Below are positions 1 through 8,455 of a stretch of 64,000 nucleotides of DNA, piece after piece. Source of the DNA: Planomonospora parontospora (GTDB taxonomy: Bacteria > Actinomycetota > Actinomycetes > Streptosporangiales > Streptosporangiaceae); the NCBI GenBank assembly GCA_014647935.1, contig BMQD01000001.1:62001-126000 (forward strand). The letters are read 5' to 3'. Both the position numbers and the translations under genes were made by a program. Positions within the stretch are counted from its first letter, which is position 1. Each line of letters starts with the position of its first letter. The notes under the pieces were generated by a model, which made no database searches, was not told the origin of the DNA, and was given only the letters and a program-made list of their open reading frames with translations.

Positions 1-864
1 GAACTTCTGGCCTGGTCTGGCGACGGGGTCTGTGATATCCGCGCCTACTACGCCAATGAAGGGTTCCTGGAACGCTTCAAGAGCCACAATGCTCTGGAGC
101 TGCTGTCTGTGGTCATGGGATGGACGATCAGAGAGCTGCATGCTCAGGTGGGGGCAAGGTCCGAAGCTATCGAGATCATCCGGGCTGTTCTTCTGACGCT
201 AGCGGATGAAAAGAGCGAGAGGCCCTCGAGGAGCGTAACGCGAGAAGCTGGAGTCTCAATATCGGGGGCGCCCTACCATGATCGTATTGGGAAGCCTCGA
301 ATGGAGATCATCTCGTTCGTCGATGTCCAGAGATCGGAAATCCTTAATATCGGCAATGTTGATCGCAGCCCGACGCGAAATCTGGAGTCGGAGGGAAACA
401 TCATGGACAGGATTGTCCGTGCCCTTGCAGACGCGGGATACCCGATGGGGATCTCATTGCTGGTAGAGAAAGTTGGCGGCGGAATTGACTCGGCGGACCT
501 AAAGCGAAAAATCGGCATCGATGCAAGGTTCATCCGAAGTGATGTGGATATGTGGGCGTTGGCCGAATGGGGAATGCCAGCATATAAACCGATTAGAGAT
601 CTCATAGCCGATTTGGTGGATGGACATGGAGGGGCTATCTCCTCTAATGAGGTCGTAAGAGTGCTCACTCGAGACTTCTCCATAAAGGAATCGAGCCTGC
701 GGCAAGCTATGTCGTCTCCGCCTTTTGGCGTGCGCGACGGAATGGTTAGACGCCTTTCCGACGTTGAAAATGGAAAATCCCACTACTCTCATGCCATACA
801 CGATGGCAGTGGCGACGAAGATGGGCCGTCCGCAGATGATCTCATCGGGTTGATGGGACTTTAA
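1..864 (+). CDS. HTH-containing protein of the Dnd island, 5' end outside window
   Basis: The reading frame is open from base 1, so the N-terminus is missing and about 287 residues are seen. An internal ATG at 109 exists but the frame upstream codes well (an aromatic-rich stretch ending ALELLSVVMGW), so it is probably not the start. Two winged-helix-like segments are suggested near the C-terminus. The first runs from MDRIVRAL to DMWALAEWG, the second from KPIRDLIADLV to the end of the helicase-proximal region. The phrase DMWALAEWGMP resembles actinobacterial sigma-factor-like HTH proteins. The stop TAA overlaps the ATG of the helicase gene by one base (TAATG), so translation is coupled and the product probably belongs to the same defence operon, perhaps as DNA-binding subunit or regulator. 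The codons are less GC-rich than in the right part of the window. The exact family is not recognised. Confidence 0.6.
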   Translation, partial: ELLAWSGDGVCDIRAYYANEGFLERFKSHNALELLSVVMGWTIRELHAQVGARSEAIEIIRAVLLTLADEKSERPSRSVTREAGVSISGAPYHDRIGKPRMEIISFVDVQRSEILNIGNVDRSPTRNLESEGNIMDRIVRALADAGYPMGISLLVEKVGGGIDSADLKRKIGIDARFIRSDVDMWALAEWGMPAYKPIRDLIADLVDGHGGAISSNEVVRVLTRDFSIKESSLRQAMSSPPFGVRDGMVRRLSDVENGKSHYSHAIHDGSGDEDGPSADDLIGLMGL

Positions 865-3011
865 TGCAGGGGAAGCAGGCTCTTCGAAATGCGGACCTTC
901 GAGATGAGTATCGTAGCGACCGCGGTGATGTAGTCAGAGCGTTCTATATGCCGGCTCTAGCTGTAGCGCGGCAATACGATCGAGCGGTCGGGTACTTTAC
1001 TGCTTCAAGTCTTGCTGTTCTCGGTAAAGGTATGGACGACTTCATTCAGCGCGGAGGTACGATGCGTATCGTTGCCTCACCTTACCTCGAACCAGACGAC
1101 GTGGCTGATATTGAAGCCGGATACGAACTTCGTTCAGTGCTGGAACGCGCAGCTATCCGTGATCTGGAGCGTGCAGCAGAGAGCCGTCAAGCTGCGGTAG
1201 GTCTCGGCAAACTCGGCCGCCTGGTTAGTGAGGGCAGGCTTGATATCAAGCTGGCGTATGTATCATCCGGCAATCGCGTTGGAATGTATCACGAGAAAAT
1301 CGGCATCTTCCGTGATGATAATGATCTTGTGGCCTTTAAAGGCAGCGCCAACGAGACTCTGTCTGGGATGGTCGGTAATTTTGAGTCCATAGAAGTATTT
1401 CGCAGCTGGGATGATCGGGACGCAGAGCGGGCGCTCCGTATCAGTAGAGATTTTGAGGCTCTATGGCAAGACAGAACCAACTTCCTTCGCGTTATCAACT
1501 TCACTGAGGCCGTCAGAGTTGTCACCGAGAGGTATCCCTCGGGTCTGGCGAGTGTCGGCGATATAGACGAGATTCCTGCCGATGGGGCCCCCATCTCTAT
1601 TCCCAGGCAGGATGTCCCTGGGCTGTTGAGGATTCCCGAGAATTTGAACGTTCGGGACTATCAGAAGACGGCTGTAAGAAACTGGCTCAGCGAAAAAGGG
1701 CGCGGAATCTTCCGCATGGCAACGGGCACAGGTAAGACACTTACTGCGCTTACGGCAGCAGCCCAACTTGCGAAGGCTATGCAGAAAACCAATCAGTCGC
1801 TGCTCACTGTGGTAATCGTCCCCTACCAGCATCTAGTTGATCAATGGTCAAAGGACATCAGCTGGTTTGGAGTCGCACCGATCCGTGCGTATGAGTCAAC
1901 GGCTGCTTGGTACCGTCATGCTTCGAACCTCCTCGACACCCTTATGCTCGGCTCTGCGAGCTGCGGGGTCATCGTCACAACGAACAAGACTTTTGGGGAA
2001 ACGCACTTTCAGAACATCCTAGATCGCTACAGTGGGCAGCTACTAGTTATCGCGGATGAAGTACATAACCTTGGGGCAAAACACCTCCGGACGAAACTTC
2101 CCCTTCGGGCGAACTATCGCCTTGGCCTATCTGCCACGCCAGAGCGATGGTTTGACGATATGGGCAGCGCCGCGCTCACCGAATACTTCGGCAACATGGT
2201 ATTCGAGATGGGGATAGGAGATGCGATCAAAGCTGGAGCACTGTGTCGTTACACCTATACGCCGGTTCTCGTAGAGCTGGATATTGAGGAAACCGAGCTA
2301 TACGCCGACGTCACAGAGAAGATCGCAAAGATCCTTGCCTCGCAACAGTTTACTGAAGACGTAGATGATGACAGCCCGCTTGGTGCGCTACTCCGGAAAC
2401 GTTCCAATATTCTTGGCCATGCGCGCGCAAAACTGCCGGCACTGAGAAGCCAGATTGAGAAGCGGCAGGATAGTTGGTATCAGCTGTTGTACTGCGCTGA
2501 AGGCCGACATCCGCTCGCGTACGAGGAGGGGGCACGGGAGGAGGATACGCAGCTAGACCAGGTGATGAATCTTCTGGGCAACGAACTCCGTATGCCAGCA
2601 GCGAGATACATTGCTGAAACTAAACGTGCGGAGCGGCAAGAGGTTTTGCGGCGATTCGGCGCGGGAGATGATCTCCAGATTTTAGCGTCCATGCGCTGTC
2701 TGGATGAGGGTGTCGATGTTCCCGCTGCGCGTACCGCTTACCTGCTTGCCAGTTCGTCCAACCCCCGCCAGTTCATTCAGCGCCGGGGACGTGTCCTCAG
2801 AAAAGCAGCAGGTAAGAGCATGGCTGATATCGTCGACTTCATTGTCATGCCGCCTGAAGGATCTGGCATCGTCCACTACGAGACCGAACGGCGCATGGTT
2901 GCTCGAGAGCTAACGAGGGTTACCGAGTTTGCGCACCTTGCGGAGAACGAAGCTGAAACGCTCGATATCCTACGGCCATTGCGGATCCGCTATGGGCTGC
3001 TTGATACTTAG
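864..3011 (+). CDS. PLD-domain SF2 helicase, Dnd-associated restriction enzyme type
   Basis: The 715-residue protein has an N-terminal phospholipase-D-like domain (about 1-215) with one HxK motif (HEKIGIF, His143/Lys145) followed by GSANET, typical of PLD nucleases. A superfamily II helicase core follows: Walker A ATGTGKT (286-292), DEVH box (398-401), SATPE motif III (423-427) and the motif VI arginine finger QRRGRVLR near 640. This architecture matches what is annotated as 'DNA phosphorothioation system restriction enzyme', a family found beside dnd genes. The inferred role is ATP-driven tracking on DNA lacking phosphorothioate, with cleavage by the PLD domain, which normally needs two HKD motifs and therefore a dimer. 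It overlaps the upstream gene by one base and is 44 bases from the small gene downstream. No DndFGH genes are visible, so this is the best restriction candidate. Confidence 0.8.
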   Translation: MQGKQALRNADLRDEYRSDRGDVVRAFYMPALAVARQYDRAVGYFTASSLAVLGKGMDDFIQRGGTMRIVASPYLEPDDVADIEAGYELRSVLERAAIRDLERAAESRQAAVGLGKLGRLVSEGRLDIKLAYVSSGNRVGMYHEKIGIFRDDNDLVAFKGSANETLSGMVGNFESIEVFRSWDDRDAERALRISRDFEALWQDRTNFLRVINFTEAVRVVTERYPSGLASVGDIDEIPADGAPISIPRQDVPGLLRIPENLNVRDYQKTAVRNWLSEKGRGIFRMATGTGKTLTALTAAAQLAKAMQKTNQSLLTVVIVPYQHLVDQWSKDISWFGVAPIRAYESTAAWYRHASNLLDTLMLGSASCGVIVTTNKTFGETHFQNILDRYSGQLLVIADEVHNLGAKHLRTKLPLRANYRLGLSATPERWFDDMGSAALTEYFGNMVFEMGIGDAIKAGALCRYTYTPVLVELDIEETELYADVTEKIAKILASQQFTEDVDDDSPLGALLRKRSNILGHARAKLPALRSQIEKRQDSWYQLLYCAEGRHPLAYEEGAREEDTQLDQVMNLLGNELRMPAARYIAETKRAERQEVLRRFGAGDDLQILASMRCLDEGVDVPAARTAYLLASSSNPRQFIQRRGRVLRKAAGKSMADIVDFIVMPPEGSGIVHYETERRMVARELTRVTEFAHLAENEAETLDILRPLRIRYGLLDT

Positions 3012-3055
3012 GAAAAACCAACTGTTTGGTATGGCATCAGATATTAGGAGTTGCT

Positions 3056-3220
3056 ATGGATGACGGTAAGACGGCTCAGGAGATCCTAGATGAGCTTTCG
3101 CCGGAGGCTAAGAAGCTTGCTCAACGCGTTCTAGAGCTTGAGCGAGAGTTTCTGCACATCAAGAATCCTACGATGATCGTTTCTAAGATCGCGGATGCTG
3201 CGAAGGAGCTGGTGAAGTGA
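3056..3220 (+). CDS. 54-residue acidic-helical small protein of Dnd operon
   Basis: I chose the ATG at 3056 because AGGAG at 3046-3050 is well placed for it. An earlier ATG at 3026 has no ribosome site. The product is 54 residues, beginning MDDGKTAQEILDELSPEAKK. It is rich in Glu, Lys, Leu and Ala and should form two amphipathic helices. The stop overlaps the GTG of the next gene (GTGA), so it is translationally coupled to the DndD-like ATPase. I know no family for it. The tight placement between helicase and ATPase suggests a subunit or adaptor of that complex. Confidence 0.65.
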   Translation: MDDGKTAQEILDELSPEAKKLAQRVLELEREFLHIKNPTMIVSKIADAAKELVK

Positions 3221-5274
3221 AGCTGCTCAAGCTCACCCTAAACAACTTCCGTACCTTCTATGGACAGCAGGTCCTCGATCTGAGAGTGGATGACGACAAG
3301 CCTGCCATCCTCATCTTCGGTACTAACGGTGCTGGTAAAACAACACTGCTAAACGCCTTCACTTGGGCTCTTTATGGAGCTTACTCCCATGATGTGGAAC
3401 AGCAGCAGCGTGTTATTCACGATCGCGCCTGGACAGACGCACCCTTTGGAACACCTGTCAGCGCGTCCGTGAAGCTGGAGTTCGAACATGAGGGCACGGT
3501 GTTCAGCGTATTGCGTGAAGTGGCGGTGGTAAAGGACTCCAGCGAGCAGAGCCTCGTGTCGGCTCGCCTTGTCGTTACCGAGATTCGGCACGGTGAAAGC
3601 GTCAAGGTCGAAAACGGTCAGGACCGGATCGAGAAGATCCTTCCTGAAGGTCTCCGCCGCTTCTTCTTCTTTAATGGTGAACGCATGGAGAAAATGTTCA
3701 CCGACAATGAGAATAATAGTGAAGTTAAGCAGGCAATCAAGACTCTGCTGGGACTGGAGTCCATCGAACGCGCTATAGCTGACCACTTGCCTGCGGCAGT
3801 GAAGAGACTGGGCCGCGATATCAGCAAGGAGGGAGGCGGACGACTTAAGGCTCTTCACGATGAGAAGGAGAGCCTGGAGAAGAAGCAGATGGCAGCTCAT
3901 GATGAGGCTCTTAAGCTCTCTAGTGATATAAGCAGCTATCAGGCTGAAGTCGATGCAGCTGAGCGGGCGCTACGCGCAAATAGTGAGACCGCGCCTATGC
4001 AGAAAGAGCGCCAAGAGATCGGCAAGCGGATCGACCTCGAGTTGCAGAAACTTCAGGAGCGGCAAAATCGTAAGCGAGATCTCATCTCTAAGAGCGGCTT
4101 CCTTGCCTTCACCGGCGGTATCGATGAAACCGTCATCGCTCTTGCGGAAGGAATGCGCCGCCGTCGAGAGCTTCCTGCTGGTATCCAGCGTGACTTCATT
4201 GATGCGCTTCTGGATGAGGGCGTCTGCATGTGCGGCACGCCTGTCTCAGTAGGTACGCCTGCCTACGATGAGCTGGAAAAGCGTCGTTATAACGCAGGTC
4301 TCGCCGATGTAGAGAGTCGGTGGATGTATGTCAGCGGTCAGGTAAAGCATCTATGTGACGAGCGCCATAACCTATCCGAGCAGCTGAAAGAGGTTACTCA
4401 GGATATTCAGGAGATTGAGAGCGCGATCACCCGACTTGATGAACAAAAGAGCGAGATCGACCGCAAGCTCGAAGGGGTCGACATTCTGGATGTCCAGCGC
4501 TTGGAGCGGCGCCGCAAGGAATTTGATGATAAACGAATCGATGCGCTCGCGGCACACCGGCGCAAGCAGGAGGAAATCGCGGAAATCGACAAAAGCATCG
4601 AGACCGTCAAGCGACGTTTTCACTCTGCCGAGGTCCAGGACGAGGCGTCACGTCGTGTTCAGCGCCAGATCAGACTCGTCAATGAGGTATTGGATTCCTT
4701 CCGCAAGATCCTCGAGCTCAAGACCGATGAGGTGCGCCGGCAACTTGATGCGAAAATCAAAGAGGTTTTCTCCCGCATTTTCTTTAAAACGTACACGCCG
4801 GAGCTCACCGACGGCTTTGAGCTACTGCTGAAGCAGTCTGACGCAGGTGACGCTATCCGTAGTACAGGGGAGAACCAGGTCCTTGGCCTCTCGTTCGTCG
4901 GTGCAGTCTCCGAGGTCGCAAAGCAAATGCACGATCGAAAAGCTAAGGGCGATAAGGAGAGCCTTACTGAGGGCGGCATTTACCCGGTCGTCATGGATGC
5001 ACCATTTGGTAGCCTCGATCTGACCTACCAGGGGAAGGTTTCCGGTGCGCTGCCACGACTGACTTCGCAGATCGTCACTCTGCTCTCACAATCACAGTCT
5101 CGAGGCAAGGTCATGGAGAACCTCCAGGGCGCGGCAACTCGCCTGTATGTTCTCCGTGCGGTAACGCCGAATCGTGACGCCGCCGAGGAGACTATCGAGA
5201 TTAACCATAGAGCCGTTCCATATGTAGTACATGGCGAATTCGAGCACACCGTTCTGGAAGAGGTAGCTATCTAA
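3217..5274 (+). CDS. DndD/Rad50-like ATPase with zinc-hook (first paralogue)
   Basis: The 685-residue protein is SMC/Rad50-like: Walker A GTNGAGKT (35-42), RFFFFNGERMEKM (148-160; the FFxGE motif is typical of DndD), a long coiled coil (about 190-520) broken by a CMC hook (Cys337, Cys339), a signature-like STGENQVLGLSF (549-560) and Walker B VVMDAPFGSLD (591-601). It belongs to the DndD family in the broad sense. Canonical dndD is the gene that follows dndC at 11.1 kb, so this is a second paralogue. It lies in a chain of overlapping genes with the PLD-helicase and the 54-residue protein and is therefore more likely part of the restriction complex than of the sulfur-transfer machinery. The start is GTG, overlapping the preceding stop by four bases. 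The stop TAA overlaps the next ATG. Confidence 0.78.
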   Translation: MKLLKLTLNNFRTFYGQQVLDLRVDDDKPAILIFGTNGAGKTTLLNAFTWALYGAYSHDVEQQQRVIHDRAWTDAPFGTPVSASVKLEFEHEGTVFSVLREVAVVKDSSEQSLVSARLVVTEIRHGESVKVENGQDRIEKILPEGLRRFFFFNGERMEKMFTDNENNSEVKQAIKTLLGLESIERAIADHLPAAVKRLGRDISKEGGGRLKALHDEKESLEKKQMAAHDEALKLSSDISSYQAEVDAAERALRANSETAPMQKERQEIGKRIDLELQKLQERQNRKRDLISKSGFLAFTGGIDETVIALAEGMRRRRELPAGIQRDFIDALLDEGVCMCGTPVSVGTPAYDELEKRRYNAGLADVESRWMYVSGQVKHLCDERHNLSEQLKEVTQDIQEIESAITRLDEQKSEIDRKLEGVDILDVQRLERRRKEFDDKRIDALAAHRRKQEEIAEIDKSIETVKRRFHSAEVQDEASRRVQRQIRLVNEVLDSFRKILELKTDEVRRQLDAKIKEVFSRIFFKTYTPELTDGFELLLKQSDAGDAIRSTGENQVLGLSFVGAVSEVAKQMHDRKAKGDKESLTEGGIYPVVMDAPFGSLDLTYQGKVSGALPRLTSQIVTLLSQSQSRGKVMENLQGAATRLYVLRAVTPNRDAAEETIEINHRAVPYVVHGEFEHTVLEEVAI

Positions 5275-5741
5275 TGGCGGCGGATGAGCGCTTCCGGAGG
5301 CCTGCCGAGCATGAGCGGCTGCTGAACGATCTCACGGCCAAGGATGGTCCTTTCCGTGCAATGGTTGACGCACTAATGTTCGCGGCGGCACTTGGCTGTC
5401 GAAAAGGTCGGCGAGAGCCTTTTGAGAAGGCTGGCGAAGCGATCCGGCTGTCCCTGATGGAAGGCCGCCAGTATGGTGATGTGCTTATAGACATGGTCGC
5501 GGCTTCCGAAGTCCAAGATGATCCGAAGATCCTCGCCGATGACCGGCTAAGTGAGCGCATTAAGATCTTTGAGGATTATGCCAACGGAGGCCTGTACTAC
5601 CTCCAGGGTGAGATCAACGCGAGAGGTAGCAACGACCTCACCGCGATCGTCAGTAGCTTGGTAGTGGACGCTTTGGCCGCTCCGCCGAAACAAGAGATCA
5701 CTGGCTCAGATCTGCTGGAGCTAGCTGAGCTCGATTACTGA
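5274..5741 (+). CDS. Dnd system-associated protein (about 155 residues)
   Basis: The 155-residue soluble helical protein starts at an ATG that shares one base with the ATPase stop (TAATG). The segment around residues 20-75 (DGPFRAMVDALMFAAALG, then KGRREPFEKAGEAIRLS) and the later IKIFEDYANGGLYYL recall 'dnd system-associated protein 4', a family known only by its co-occurrence with dnd genes. It has no catalytic motif I can see and no membrane segment. The gene is the last of the overlapping set that starts with the HTH protein. Only about 30 bases separate it from the methyltransferase gene. It is inferred to be an accessory subunit of the restriction complex. Confidence 0.7.
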   Translation: MAADERFRRPAEHERLLNDLTAKDGPFRAMVDALMFAAALGCRKGRREPFEKAGEAIRLSLMEGRQYGDVLIDMVAASEVQDDPKILADDRLSERIKIFEDYANGGLYYLQGEINARGSNDLTAIVSSLVVDALAAPPKQEITGSDLLELAELDY

Positions 5742-5771
5742 ACGCCATCGCGAGATTTCATGATCCACTGA

Positions 5772-7247
5772 GTGTGGCGGCATTATGGTGGATCGGTGAC
5801 TCTGACGGGGCAGCAGACAGGCGGCGCTTGGGAGAGCGAGCGTCGCCTCACGGCGATTGGCAGGACAGCGCTCTCAGTGCCCGCCCGTCAGGCCGTGATT
5901 GACCAGCAGATCACTCCTGAGCACTCAGTTCTGGATTACGGGTGCGGGAGAGGGGATGACGTTCGAGCGCTCCAGGGCATGGACATCAGGGCGACCGGGT
6001 GGGACCCTCACTTTCATCCCGGTGGGTGCATCGGCCCTGCGGACGTGGTGCTTCTTACCTATGTCCTCAATGTCATCGAGGACCCGGAAGAGCGACGCCG
6101 TACTCTCATTGACGCGTGGCGACTCGCAAGCGAGACGCTCGTGGTGTCGACCCGTCTCACCTGGGAAAAGGCCAAGGTCAAAGGCGAGAGCTTCGGCGAT
6201 GGAGTGATCACTAGCCGGCGAACATTCCAGCACCTGTTTAGCGCGAGTGAGCTTCGCAGCTACGTCGAAGCTGCGGCTGGTGTGCGGTGCGTTTCAGCCT
6301 CTCCCGGAGTCGTTTATGCCTTCAAACGAGACGAGGCGCGTCTCAGCTACCTGGCGCGTCGAATTGCTCCCGCAGCCACATGGCTCGCCTCCGATGACGC
6401 CGCCTCTGCGATCGCCTCGGTGGTCGACTACACCGAGCAGCGTGGGCGAGTACCGCGGATGGAGGAGATGCCAGCACAGATGGTGGAGCTCCTTGCCCAC
6501 CTGAGCAGTTCGGAGCTCCATCGACTTGTACGTTCTTCCGCTGACCTCGACAAGGTAGCGGAAGGGGGAAGACGATCGACTCTGACGACGCTGCTCTTCC
6601 TTGGCGTGGAACTTTTCAATGGCCGGGGCCCTTTCAGCTGCCTTCCGCTCTCGGTGCAGCTTGATGTGAGAGCGTTCTTCAGCTCCTACAAGGAAGCATG
6701 TCAGCGTTCTGATCGGCTGCTGCTCAAACTCCGCGACGATGCCTACGTCCGTGGCGCTATGAACGGGTCCAGAGTTGGAAAGATCACCCCGACGGCTCTG
6801 TACGTTCACCGTCGTGCGGTCGATCACATGCCCGTTGTGCTGAGGCTGTACGAACACTGCGCCTCGATTGCGGCGGGCCGCCCCCAAGAGTGGACGATCG
6901 CAAAGCTCCGGCACCAGGGCAGAGGAGTGAGCTGGCTGGACTATCCGGAGTTCGACACGGATCCACATCCGCGGTTGCGATCCTCGTACATGGTCGATCT
7001 CGCTACGTTCAAGACCTCGTTCGCCTCTTATTGCGAGTCCGAGAACAGACCGCTGCTGCATCGCAAACACGAGTTCCTGCACCCGGATGACCCGAACGTA
7101 CCGAAGTACCGGCGGCTCACAGAGAGCGAGCTCCGAGTCGGCCTCTACGCCAATCCTCACCTCATCGGAACCGAGCAGGGCTGGGAAGCCGAGCTTCTCC
7201 GATGCGGTCGGCAGCTCCGCGGCCACCGATTGATCATGCGGAAATGA
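5772..7247 (+). CDS. DNA phosphorothioation-associated putative methyltransferase
   Basis: This protein of up to 491 residues has a SAM-binding motif I, VLDYGCGRGDD (about 53-63), followed by an acidic loop and a motif-IV-like DVVLLTYVLNVI (about 93-104), characteristic of class I methyltransferases. The whole N-terminal half (GRTALSVPAR, then the DYGCGRG block and TWEKAKVKG) matches the Dnd-associated methyltransferase family, whose target is unknown. The C-terminal half (about 250-491) is helical and family-specific. The start is uncertain: GTG at 5772 or GTG at 5796. It follows the left operon on the same strand and converges on dndA with a 14-base overlap of the 3' ends. The base composition rises in G+C from here onward compared with 1-5.7 kb. 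Confidence 0.78.
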   Translation: MWRHYGGSVTLTGQQTGGAWESERRLTAIGRTALSVPARQAVIDQQITPEHSVLDYGCGRGDDVRALQGMDIRATGWDPHFHPGGCIGPADVVLLTYVLNVIEDPEERRRTLIDAWRLASETLVVSTRLTWEKAKVKGESFGDGVITSRRTFQHLFSASELRSYVEAAAGVRCVSASPGVVYAFKRDEARLSYLARRIAPAATWLASDDAASAIASVVDYTEQRGRVPRMEEMPAQMVELLAHLSSSELHRLVRSSADLDKVAEGGRRSTLTTLLFLGVELFNGRGPFSCLPLSVQLDVRAFFSSYKEACQRSDRLLLKLRDDAYVRGAMNGSRVGKITPTALYVHRRAVDHMPVVLRLYEHCASIAAGRPQEWTIAKLRHQGRGVSWLDYPEFDTDPHPRLRSSYMVDLATFKTSFASYCESENRPLLHRKHEFLHPDDPNVPKYRRLTESELRVGLYANPHLIGTEQGWEAELLRCGRQLRGHRLIMRK

Positions 7248-8391
7248 TGCCGGACTGGTAGTCGGCGATCACGCTCGTGAACTCATCGATGTCCAGCTCG
7301 TTCGCCTGGTCGGGAAACCATGAGAGCCGCAGGCCATTACTGGCCTGCTGCTCCGGGAGCCCCATCGCGGCCAGGACGTGGCTGGGGGTGTAGGACGCGC
7401 TCGTGCACGCAGACCCCGTGGCTACTGCAGCGTAGCTCTTCAGCTGGAGGATCAAGGCTTCGGTGTCCACATCGTCGAACGACAGGTTGAGGATGTGCGG
7501 CACCACGTGATCTTGATCGCCATGGAGATGGAACCGCGTCTTGCCGAGCCCGGTCAGCAGCCGCGAGCGAAACTCTTCGGCCGCCGCCAGCCACTTCGCG
7601 CGATCGGCTTCGAACACCTCAAGTGCCTTGGCCAGGCCCATGATGAGGGGGACAGGCAGAGTCCCGGGCCTGAGCTTGCGCTCCTGCCCGCCTCCGAACA
7701 TCAGTGGAGTCAGCGGAACGGTATCCCGGCCCCGACGGCGGATCAGTAGGCCACCCACCCCCTTGGGTGCACCGACCTTGTGCCCACTGAAGCTGATGAG
7801 ATCGATCGGGGCGCGGAGGCCGTCCGGTAGCTTCCCGAACCCCTGAGCCGCATCCACATGGAAGTAGGTAGGAGTGGACCGAAGATGCTCGGCGAGCGCG
7901 GCGACTGGCTGAATGATGCCGGTCTCGTTGTTCACCTGCATGATCGAGACAAGGAGAGTGTCTGGCCGCAAGCGCTCCAGTACGGCTTCCTCGCTTACTC
8001 GACCCGATGGTCCGGGCTCGATCAGCTCCACCTCGAACCCGCGGGACTGCAAGTGCTCGAGCGGCTCAAGAACGGCTTTGTGCTCGATGGCGCTGCTGAT
8101 GATGTGGCGTCGCCCGTGCTTGCTCCCATGGGCTGCCAGACCGAGGATGGCGATGTTGTTGCTCTCGGTGGCGCCGCTGGTGAAAATCAGCTCATCTGGA
8201 CGAGCAGCGAGGTGGGCGGCGATGCTTTCGCGGGCGCGGGCGACAGCCTTCTTGGCACGCGTGCCGTACCCATGGGTGCGGGAGCCGGCATTGCCGAAGT
8301 CTTCGCTCATCCAGTGCAGGACGACCTCAGCTACCTCGGGCAGCACCCTTGTCGTTGCAGCGGCGTCCAGGTAGGCGACCACGGTCCTCAC
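7234..8391 (-). CDS. dndA: Cysteine desulfurase DndA
   Basis: The 385-residue pyridoxal-phosphate enzyme is of the NifS/IscS class. It opens with VAYLDAAATT and carries TSGATESNN (71-79), the PLP lysine in SFSGHK (Lys205) and the active-site cysteine in GSACTSASY (Cys329). It mobilises sulfur from L-cysteine as a protein persulfide and passes it to DndC for DNA phosphorothioation. An IscS housekeeping role is possible for the family, but the location next to dndB-E makes DndA the better call. The start is GTG at 8391. It is divergent from dndB across 64 bases that hold the palindromic operator. Its 3' end overlaps the convergent methyltransferase gene by 14 bases. Confidence 0.93.
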   Translation of the reverse strand: MRTVVAYLDAAATTRVLPEVAEVVLHWMSEDFGNAGSRTHGYGTRAKKAVARARESIAAHLAARPDELIFTSGATESNNIAILGLAAHGSKHGRRHIISSAIEHKAVLEPLEHLQSRGFEVELIEPGPSGRVSEEAVLERLRPDTLLVSIMQVNNETGIIQPVAALAEHLRSTPTYFHVDAAQGFGKLPDGLRAPIDLISFSGHKVGAPKGVGGLLIRRRGRDTVPLTPLMFGGGQERKLRPGTLPVPLIMGLAKALEVFEADRAKWLAAAEEFRSRLLTGLGKTRFHLHGDQDHVVPHILNLSFDDVDTEALILQLKSYAAVATGSACTSASYTPSHVLAAMGLPEQQASNGLRLSWFPDQANELDIDEFTSVIADYQSGIISA

Positions 8392-8422
8392 CAGCTCCCA
8401 GGTTGTTGGGTCAGGTCACGTG

Positions 8423-8446
8423 TGTACGTTAAATCAGTGACGTACA
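8423..8446. promoter_or_regulatory. Palindromic operator between dndA and dndB (TGTACGT-N10-ACGTACA)
   Basis: Perfect 7-base inverted repeats, TGTACGT (8423-8429) and ACGTACA (8440-8446), are separated by ten bases in the 64-base divergent intergenic region. DndB of Salmonella enterica is known as a negative regulator of dnd expression, and I recall a TACG...CGTA palindrome as its operator. Here the arms are TACGT-N10-ACGTA. The site could control both dndA and dndBCDE. Confidence 0.65.
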
Positions 8447-8455
8447 TACGCTACC

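Noticed and set aside
3217-5274. Calling the first DndD-like gene canonical dndD
   Set aside because: The second one overlaps dndC and dndE and has the classical LSAGERQ and IDTPLGRLD blocks. The first has a different signature and hook.
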